Below are positions 17,084 through 21,424 of a stretch of DNA of 21,424 nt, piece after piece. The notes under the pieces are model-generated. The model was not told where the DNA came from. It worked only from the letters and a program-made list of their open reading frames with translations, and did not search any database. The DNA comes from JBQTII01 sp052387905. GTDB taxonomy: Bacteria > Actinomycetota > Actinomycetes > Sporichthyales > Sporichthyaceae. How positions within the stretch are numbered: position 1 is the stretch's first letter; each line of letters begins with the position of its first letter. The position numbers were made by a program, and so were the translations under genes. The DNA lies in assembly GCA_052387905.1 (NCBI GenBank), contig JBQTIR010000027.1:1-21424 (forward strand), written 5' to 3'.

Positions 17084-18391
17084 GTCGACATCCTCTGACA
17101 TGGGCTCAGGGGGCATCGCCGCGTGTGTCAACGCGTCGGCGAGCGGGCCGGCGGTCAGGTCGACCTGCCAGGTTCGAGCGCCGAACTCGTGCAGCGCCGC
17201 GGCGATTCCGGCGGCCGAGGCATCGACGGGTGGGGTCCAGGCGATGCGCCGGACGGAGTCCGGCGAGAGGAGGTTCTCCACCGGCAGGCCCCACCCCTCG
17301 GCGACGGTGGAGACCGCGGCGCGCATCGCGGACAACCGCGCGGCGGCCACCGGGTCGCGGTCGGGCCAACTGCGCGGGGGTGGCGGTCCGGTGGCCGGCA
17401 CGTGTACGGGGGGCAACGCGTTCTCCGGCAGCGTCCGGGCGGCCTCGATAGCCGCGAACCAGGTACTTGCCTGCCGCCGGGTGGCGCGCCCGCCGAAGAC
17501 CGGCAGGAGGCAGAGGGCGTCGACGTCGGCCGGTCCCGACAGGGCGGCCTCGACGATGGCACTGTCCGGCAGCACCCGTCCGGGTGCGATGTCGCGGGCG
17601 ATCGCGATGCGGTCGCGGGTCTCCCACAGCCCGCGCACGATGGCCAGTTGGCGGGCCCGGCGGACGCGGTGCAGCCCGGACACCCGACGCCAGGGGTCGA
17701 TCCGGGGCCCGGGGGGCGGAGCGGCGGCGATGGCGTCGAATTCCTGCTGCGCCCACTCGCGCTTGCCGGCGCGCTCGAGCTGGGACTCCAACTCGTCGCG
17801 CAGATCCAGCAGGACCTCGACGTCGAGCGCGGCGTAGCGCAGCCAGGGCTCGGGCAGGGGTCGCACCGACCAGTCGACCGCGGAATGGCCCTTTTCCAGG
17901 GAGAGCCCGAGCACGGCCTCGACCATGCTCCCGAGCCCGACTCGGGGGTAACCGAGCAACCGCGCCGCCAGTTCGGTGTCGAACACCGAGGCAGGGTGCA
18001 GTCCCAACTCGGCCAGGCAGGGGATGTCCTGGCTCGCGGCGTGGAAGACCCATTCGAGGCCGGCGATGGCGCGGGCGAGCGGTTCCAGGTCGGGGCAGGC
18101 GATCGGGTCGATGAGCACCGAGCCGGCCCCGGCACGACGCAGTTGGAGCAGATAGGCGCGTTGGCCGTAGCGGTACCCCGAGGCGCGCTCGGCGTCGACC
18201 GCGACCGGTCCGGTGCCGGCGGCCAGCGCCGCCACCACCTCGGCGAGGTGTTCGGCAGTCTCGACCACGGGCGGCACGCCGTCGGCCGGATTGAGCAACG
18301 GGACCGGATCCGGGGAGAAATCGGTCGCGGTGGGGGCATCCTGGGCGTCAGCCATGGCGACATCGCAGGTGTCGTCGGCCGCACTGGTCAC
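17054..18391 (-). CDS. RNase D-like 3'-5' exonuclease with HRDC domain
   Basis: A protein of about 445 residues expected to trim RNA 3' ends (DEDDy exonuclease). From the chosen start, acidic catalytic residues are D66 and E68 (VAVDAERASGYRY), D122 (FHAASQDIPCL) and D190 with Y186 (RYAALDVEVLLDL). An HRDC nucleic-acid-binding domain (about 230-310; LWETRDRIAIARDIAPGRVL) and a second HRDC-like segment follow. Start choice is uncertain: GTG at 18391 has a -10-like TACGGT exactly 6 bases upstream, which suits a leaderless actinobacterial mRNA; ATG at 18355 is also possible and neither has a good Shine-Dalgarno sequence. An open frame to 18511 enters the neighbouring gene and was not used. RNase D beside DUF3000, dxs and hemE matches the order I recall around Rv2678c-Rv2682c. 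It converges on the FAD gene with 30 bp of coding overlap. Confidence 0.9.
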   Translation of the reverse strand: MTSAADDTCDVAMADAQDAPTATDFSPDPVPLLNPADGVPPVVETAEHLAEVVAALAAGTGPVAVDAERASGYRYGQRAYLLQLRRAGAGSVLIDPIACPDLEPLARAIAGLEWVFHAASQDIPCLAELGLHPASVFDTELAARLLGYPRVGLGSMVEAVLGLSLEKGHSAVDWSVRPLPEPWLRYAALDVEVLLDLRDELESQLERAGKREWAQQEFDAIAAAPPPGPRIDPWRRVSGLHRVRRARQLAIVRGLWETRDRIAIARDIAPGRVLPDSAIVEAALSGPADVDALCLLPVFGGRATRRQASTWFAAIEAARTLPENALPPVHVPATGPPPPRSWPDRDPVAAARLSAMRAAVSTVAEGWGLPVENLLSPDSVRRIAWTPPVDASAAGIAAALHEFGARTWQVDLTAGPLADALTHAAMPPEPMSEDVDSIGEGINAS

Positions 18392-18393
18392 GT

Positions 18394-18406
18394 CCCTACC
18401 GTAGGG
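18394..18406 (-). promoter_or_regulatory. Interrupted palindrome with -10-like box before the RNase D gene
   Basis: CCCTAC-C-GTAGGG is a 6+1+6 palindrome lying 2 bases before the GTG at 18391. On the minus strand it contains TACGGT (18398-18403), six bases from the GTG, the spacing seen for leaderless actinobacterial transcripts. No convincing -35 is visible. It could be the promoter, an operator over it, or both. Confidence 0.35.
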
Positions 18407-18458
18407 GGGATCGGCGAACCGGGGTGACGACGGTAGGTCTGGGAACTGCCTGGGGAGG

Positions 18459-19160
18459 TCAGTCGATGGCGCGGGCGCGGATCGCCGTGGCGACCATGCC
18501 GGCCCGGTCACCGGTGCCGAGCTTGCGCGCGATGCGGGCCAGGTGGCTCTTGACCGTCAGGGCGGACAGGCCCATCGCCTCGCCGATGTCGCGGTTGGAG
18601 CGACCCTCGGCGACGTGCCGCAGGACTTCGAGCTCACGTTCGGACAGCCCGAGCTTCGCGGCGGCGCGGGCGGCGGGGGAGTCCGGACCGGTCTCCACCG
18701 TGCGCCCGGCGAGGACGCAACTGCGCACCCGGGCGGCCAGGGCGGCACGGGTGGCGCGGGCGCCGTCGGCCAGCGGGACGACAGCGCAGCCGGCCCAGCC
18801 GGCGCGCTGGAGCTCAGCGAGCAGGGCCAGTCCGGAGCCATCGGGCAGGGTCGCCTCGGCCAGGCAGATGTCGCGCGGGCCTGCGGTGCGGGCCCAGGCG
18901 CGGGCCTGCAGGACGGTGGCGGCCTCGGTCACGTCGCGGGCGCCGAGGGAGCGCAGGCGCCGCACAGCCATCGCGCGGCGGTACGGATCGGCGCCGACCA
19001 CCATGGCGGTGAACCCGTTGGCGGACTCGACCCCGAGATCGCCCGTCAACACAGCGCGGGCACGACCGTAGGTGGGCACCCGCGGCGGGCCCACCCGCGG
19101 CGGAACTGCGAGGGGCGCACGAGCAACCGGCGTGGACGCGGAGATGGACTGGACGGGCAC
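18459..19160 (-). CDS. LuxR-type transcriptional regulator with degenerate receiver domain
   Basis: A 233-residue NarL/LuxR-like DNA-binding regulator. Residues 1-45 are a Pro/Ala/Val-rich tail, 50-153 a receiver-like domain, and 170-233 a LuxR helix-turn-helix (LSERELEVLRHVAEGRSN, then LTVKSHLARIARKLG). In the receiver the phospho-acceptor position reads ICLAEATLPDGSG, so the usual Asp is Glu (E102), and the conserved Lys near VLAGR is absent; it probably does not work by phosphorylation. The GTG at 19160 follows GGAGG by 4 bases; the longer open frame to 19463 runs into the DUF3000 gene. A sigma-A-like promoter (TTGGCA, 17 bp, TCTAAA) precedes it, so it can be transcribed on its own as well as from upstream genes. 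Target genes are unknown; RNase D lies immediately downstream. Confidence 0.88.
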   Translation of the reverse strand: MPVQSISASTPVARAPLAVPPRVGPPRVPTYGRARAVLTGDLGVESANGFTAMVVGADPYRRAMAVRRLRSLGARDVTEAATVLQARAWARTAGPRDICLAEATLPDGSGLALLAELQRAGWAGCAVVPLADGARATRAALAARVRSCVLAGRTVETGPDSPAARAAAKLGLSERELEVLRHVAEGRSNRDIGEAMGLSALTVKSHLARIARKLGTGDRAGMVATAIRARAID

Positions 19161-19182
19161 GGGACCTCCCGCTAGATGGGTC

Positions 19183-19211
19183 TTTAGAAGCCCATCGACC
19201 ATTCCTGCCAA
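19183..19211 (-). promoter_or_regulatory. Sigma-A-like promoter of the LuxR-type regulator
   Basis: On the minus strand, TTGGCA (19206-19211) and TCTAAA (19183-19188) are spaced by 17 bp, and the Shine-Dalgarno sequence and GTG at 19160 follow after a short leader. The surrounding 19177-19262 spacer is markedly AT-richer than the rest of the window, as expected for promoter DNA. Confidence 0.5.
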
Positions 19212-19263
19212 TTCCTTGAGTGTTTCTTGACCTAACTTTACCTTCTGGTCGTTTTGGTCGATG

Positions 19264-19896
19264 TCACCGTATCGCGGGGTGCCCTCCCCGGCCAGACCGT
19301 GCGGGAGAATGACCATGCCCGGGTAAAAAAACCACGCCGGCAGGATGCGGCGGCAAGCCTCCGGCGGTGCAGAGGACCTCGAGCCAGGCCTCGATATGGG
19401 CGGCAAGCTCACCGACCGGGCTCCAGGAGGCCCGGATTTCGAGGTCGCCCACCGGATCATCACTGTCGTCGGGGCCGGACAGGTCCCCGAAGGGGTGGGA
19501 CTGGACCCGCGTGACGGTACCGCTGGGAGCGGCGGCCTGAGCGTCGTGCGCCTCCAAGGCCTCGGCCAGCCAGGACCAGGCCACCTCGGGCAGCATCGGG
19601 TCGGTGACCATGTCTGACTCCAGGCCGGTCCGCAGATACGTGACCAGGCGCAGGGTGCCCTCCCAGGCCGCGTGGCCGGCCGGGTCGCAGAGCAGGATCA
19701 GCCTCCCGTGGGCGACCTCGTCCCCGCCGTCCACCACCGTAGCGCTGACCGCGGCGGCGTACGGCGCGAGCTGCTTGGGCGCGGCCACCTCGGCCAGGGT
19801 GATCTCCGGGCGGGGACGCACCGTCTGGATGGCGTCGAGGGCCTTCACGAAGTCGGGCGGCAGGTCGCCGCGCACTGCCGGCAAGGCGGCGCTCAC
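19264..19896 (-). CDS. DUF3000 family protein
   Basis: A 210-residue protein of the actinobacterial DUF3000 family (relatives of Rv2680); the function is unknown. Recognisable segments are LPPDFVKALDAIQTVRPRPE near the N-terminus, APYAAAVSATV, GRLILLCDPAGHAAWEGT, VTYLRTGLESDM, LPEVAWSWLAEALEAH and a C-terminal WLEVLCTAGGLPP. No signal peptide or membrane segment is seen. The start is GTG at 19896, because it overlaps the stop of the upstream small Cys-rich gene as GTGA and begins just ahead of the conserved region; the frame is open to 20004, but that part lies inside the small gene. The family is usually found beside RNase D/HRDC and hemE, as here, suggesting a linked housekeeping task that the sequence does not reveal. 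Confidence 0.88.
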   Translation of the reverse strand: MSAALPAVRGDLPPDFVKALDAIQTVRPRPEITLAEVAAPKQLAPYAAAVSATVVDGGDEVAHGRLILLCDPAGHAAWEGTLRLVTYLRTGLESDMVTDPMLPEVAWSWLAEALEAHDAQAAAPSGTVTRVQSHPFGDLSGPDDSDDPVGDLEIRASWSPVGELAAHIEAWLEVLCTAGGLPPHPAGVVFLPGHGHSPARSGRGGHPAIR

Positions 19897-20096
19897 AGCG
19901 CCTGCGATGCGAGCGAGCGAGGAACGAGTGAGGAGCGTGAGCGGGCCATCGGTATGGCGACGGTCAGGTGAGCGTGCACGAGCGCGCTCGCGCAGGTTGA
20001 GCACATCAGCTCAGGACAATGCTCGCCGTGGCGCTCGGTGCACTCCGGCGCCTCGACGACTCTGTCCTGGGCGCAGTCCGGGCAGTACCGCAGCAT
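19893..20096 (-). CDS. Small cysteine-rich (zinc-ribbon-like) protein
   Basis: A 67-residue protein opening MLRYCPDC, with cysteines C5, C8, C19, C27, C32 and C35 plus H23 and H26, enough for one or two zinc sites of CxxC type. It resembles short actinobacterial zinc-ribbon proteins I have seen near this locus but cannot name. The ATG at 20096 has GAGGAGG six bases upstream, one of the best ribosome sites in the window; longer open frame upstream (to 20474) overlaps hemE antisense and is not real. Its stop overlaps the DUF3000 start (GTGA), so the two are likely coupled. The last 20 or so residues, rich in Arg, Ser and Leu, come from a GAGCG-rich DNA stretch and look like an unstructured tail. 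It is divergent from hemE by 148 bp. Confidence 0.75.
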   Translation of the reverse strand: MLRYCPDCAQDRVVEAPECTERHGEHCPELMCSTCASALVHAHLTVAIPMARSRSSLVPRSLASQAL

Positions 20097-20244
20097 CCGC
20101 CGCCTCCTCGTCCGCGTGGGCTCGCGGGACGCCTGGGTGGCCTTTCGCCCGAAGGCGGTGCGCACCCGTGCTGTGACGGTGACATGCCCGCCTCGGCTAA
20201 CCGCGCATCCGAGGGCGGCGTGTCGCCGTGGGACGATCACGTGC

Positions 20245-21333
20245 ATGGGAGAACCCGCCGTCGCGTCCGCGTCCGCCACCGTGAAGAACGCGTCGCCGGG
20301 CACTGATCCGCGTTCGTCGGCGTTCGCGAGGGCGTGCCGCCGTGAGCCGGTGCCGCACACCCCGGTGTGGTTCATGCGGCAGGCAGGGCGCTCCCTGCCG
20401 GAGTACCGCGCGTTGCGTGCTGACGTGGGCATGCTCGAGTCCTGCATGAATCCCGAGTTGATCGTCGAAATCACCTTGCAGCCGGTGCGCCGCTACGGCG
20501 TCGACGCGGCGATCTTCTTTTCCGACATCGTCGTGCCCCTGCGCGCGGCCGGAGTCGAGCTCGACATCGTCGCCGGCGTCGGTCCGGTCATCGCGCACCC
20601 GATCCGGGACTGGGCGGACCTCGACCAGCTCCAGCCGCTGGAGCCGGCTGCCGTGCATTACGTCGACGCCGCCGTGCGGATGCTCGTCGCCGAGCTGGGC
20701 CCGACCCCGTTGATCGGCTTCGCCGGCGCCCCGTTCACCCTCGCCTCCTACCTGGTGGAGGGCGGGCCCTCGAAGACCCACGAGGCGACGAAGGCCATGA
20801 TGCTCGGCCGCCCCGACCTGTGGGCCGCGCTGGTGGCGCGCCTGTCCCAGATCACCTCGACGTTCCTGCGGGTGCAGGCCGAGGCGGGCGCCTCCGCGCT
20901 GCAACTGTTCGACTCCTGGGCCGGGGTGCTGACCCCGGCCGACTACGTCCGCGGGGCCATGCCGGCCAGCGCTGCGGTGTTCGCCGCAATCGCCGACACG
21001 GGCGTCCCCCGGATTCACATGGGGGTCGGTACCGGTGAGCTGCTGACGCTCATGGGGGAGGCCGGGGCCGACGTCGTCGGCGTCGACTGGCGGGTGCCCT
21101 TGTCGGTGGCGGCCGCCCGGGTCGGGCCCGCCCGGGCGCTGCAGGGCAACCTGGATCCGGCCGTGCTGCTCGCCGGGTGGGAGCCCACCGCCGCGGCCAC
21201 GGACGCCGTGCTAGCGGAGGCGGCCGGCCTGCCCGGGCACATCTTCAACCTCGGTCACGGGGTGCTACCGAACACCGATCCGGACATCCTCGCCCGCATC
21301 GTGGATCGCGTGCACACGTCGACCGCCCGCTGA
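20245..21333 (+). CDS. hemE: Uroporphyrinogen decarboxylase
   Basis: HemE removes four carboxyl groups from uroporphyrinogen III to give coproporphyrinogen III in heme synthesis. The 362-residue protein carries the family signature PVWFMRQAGRSLPEYR (40-55, R45 and R49), the catalytic aspartate D94 in FFSDIVVPL, GFAGAPFTLASYLVEGG and FNLGHGVLP. Numbering is offset by 8 from the human R37, R41 and D86 residues. I chose ATG at 20245: the frame is open to 20038, but that part overlaps the divergent Cys-rich gene. The Shine-Dalgarno sequence is weak. A hairpin element follows 11 bases after the stop. In relatives the next gene is often protoporphyrinogen oxidase, which would lie past the right edge. 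Confidence 0.97.
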   Translation: MGEPAVASASATVKNASPGTDPRSSAFARACRREPVPHTPVWFMRQAGRSLPEYRALRADVGMLESCMNPELIVEITLQPVRRYGVDAAIFFSDIVVPLRAAGVELDIVAGVGPVIAHPIRDWADLDQLQPLEPAAVHYVDAAVRMLVAELGPTPLIGFAGAPFTLASYLVEGGPSKTHEATKAMMLGRPDLWAALVARLSQITSTFLRVQAEAGASALQLFDSWAGVLTPADYVRGAMPASAAVFAAIADTGVPRIHMGVGTGELLTLMGEAGADVVGVDWRVPLSVAAARVGPARALQGNLDPAVLLAGWEPTAAATDAVLAEAAGLPGHIFNLGHGVLPNTDPDILARIVDRVHTSTAR

Positions 21334-21344
21334 CTCCGCCAACC

Positions 21345-21380
21345 CGTTGCGTCCGAATAACCGGTCGCGATAGCGACCGG
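21345..21380 (+). promoter_or_regulatory. Second copy of the CGTTGCGTCCGA/GATA-hairpin element, after hemE
   Basis: CGTTGCGTCCGA (21345-21356) is identical to the start of the acnA-dxs element, and at the same distance (24 bases from the first base) comes a GATA loop (21369-21372), here closed by an 8-bp stem CCGGTCGC/GCGACCGG. The outer arm is not repeated on the right side in this copy. It may be a hemE terminator, or a promoter (TTGCGT, 16 bp, GATAGC) for the gene beyond the edge. 21381-21424 holds no gene I can support. Confidence 0.6.
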
Positions 21381-21424
21381 GTCTTGGGGCGAGATAGGAA
21401 GTGCGTCGGGTAGGGTAATAGTGT

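Noticed and set aside
20038..20244. N-terminal extension of hemE
   Set aside because: It lies antisense to the small Cys-rich gene, which has a strong ribosome site, and HemE proteins start near the chosen ATG.

Overview
This window looks like a chromosomal segment of a high-GC Actinomycetota bacterium, probably a Micrococcales-type lineage; that placement is inferred from gene content and codon use, not from a search. The gene set is typically actinobacterial: a full ergothioneine cluster egtABCD, a DUF3000 gene beside an RNase D/HRDC gene, an IRP-type aconitase next to dxs, hemE, and a TRAM-domain RNA methyltransferase beside a TrkA potassium-channel regulator. Many starts are GTG, and one is TTG. 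I see no tRNA, rRNA, CRISPR array, insertion sequence or phage gene.

Layout from left to right. (1) 1-2712: a partial trkA-like gene runs off the left edge on the minus strand and is divergent from a TRAM/Fe-S RNA uridine methyltransferase gene, which overlaps a family-2 glycosyltransferase gene by 4 bp. (2) 2715-6264, minus strand: a tight three-gene set for exported proteins, transcribed in the order lipoprotein with a cupredoxin-like core, Tat-exported multicopper oxidase, exported endonuclease/exonuclease/phosphatase (EEP) fold enzyme. (3) 6469-10848, minus strand: egtA-egtB-egtC-egtD, each gene overlapping the next by 1-4 bp. egtE is not here. (4) 10849-11069: a divergent regulatory region with a perfect 16-bp palindrome before acnA. 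(5) 11070-17083, plus strand: acnA, a structured 70-bp spacer, dxs (TTG start), and an FAD-dependent amine-oxidase-like gene. (6) 17054-20096, minus strand, transcribed in the order small Cys-rich protein, DUF3000, LuxR-type regulator with a degenerate receiver, RNase D/HRDC. The last of these overlaps the FAD gene tail to tail. (7) 20245-21424, plus strand: hemE, then a second copy of the structured element seen before dxs.

How the parts fit. acnA (TCA cycle, Fe-S), dxs (isoprenoid precursors), hemE (heme) and the RNase D/DUF3000 genes form a housekeeping neighbourhood whose dxs/RNase D/DUF3000/hemE order I recall from mycobacteria and relatives. The stretch from about 2.7 to 10.8 kb looks like accessory cargo set into it: a putative extracytoplasmic copper/redox operon and low-molecular-weight thiol (ergothioneine) synthesis. 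Both are compatible with redox defence.

The points most worth a second look are the CGTTGCGTCCGA...GATA dyad element shared by the dxs leader and the hemE 3' flank, the cupredoxin-like lipoprotein/multicopper oxidase/EEP operon, and the acnA operator-like palindrome.
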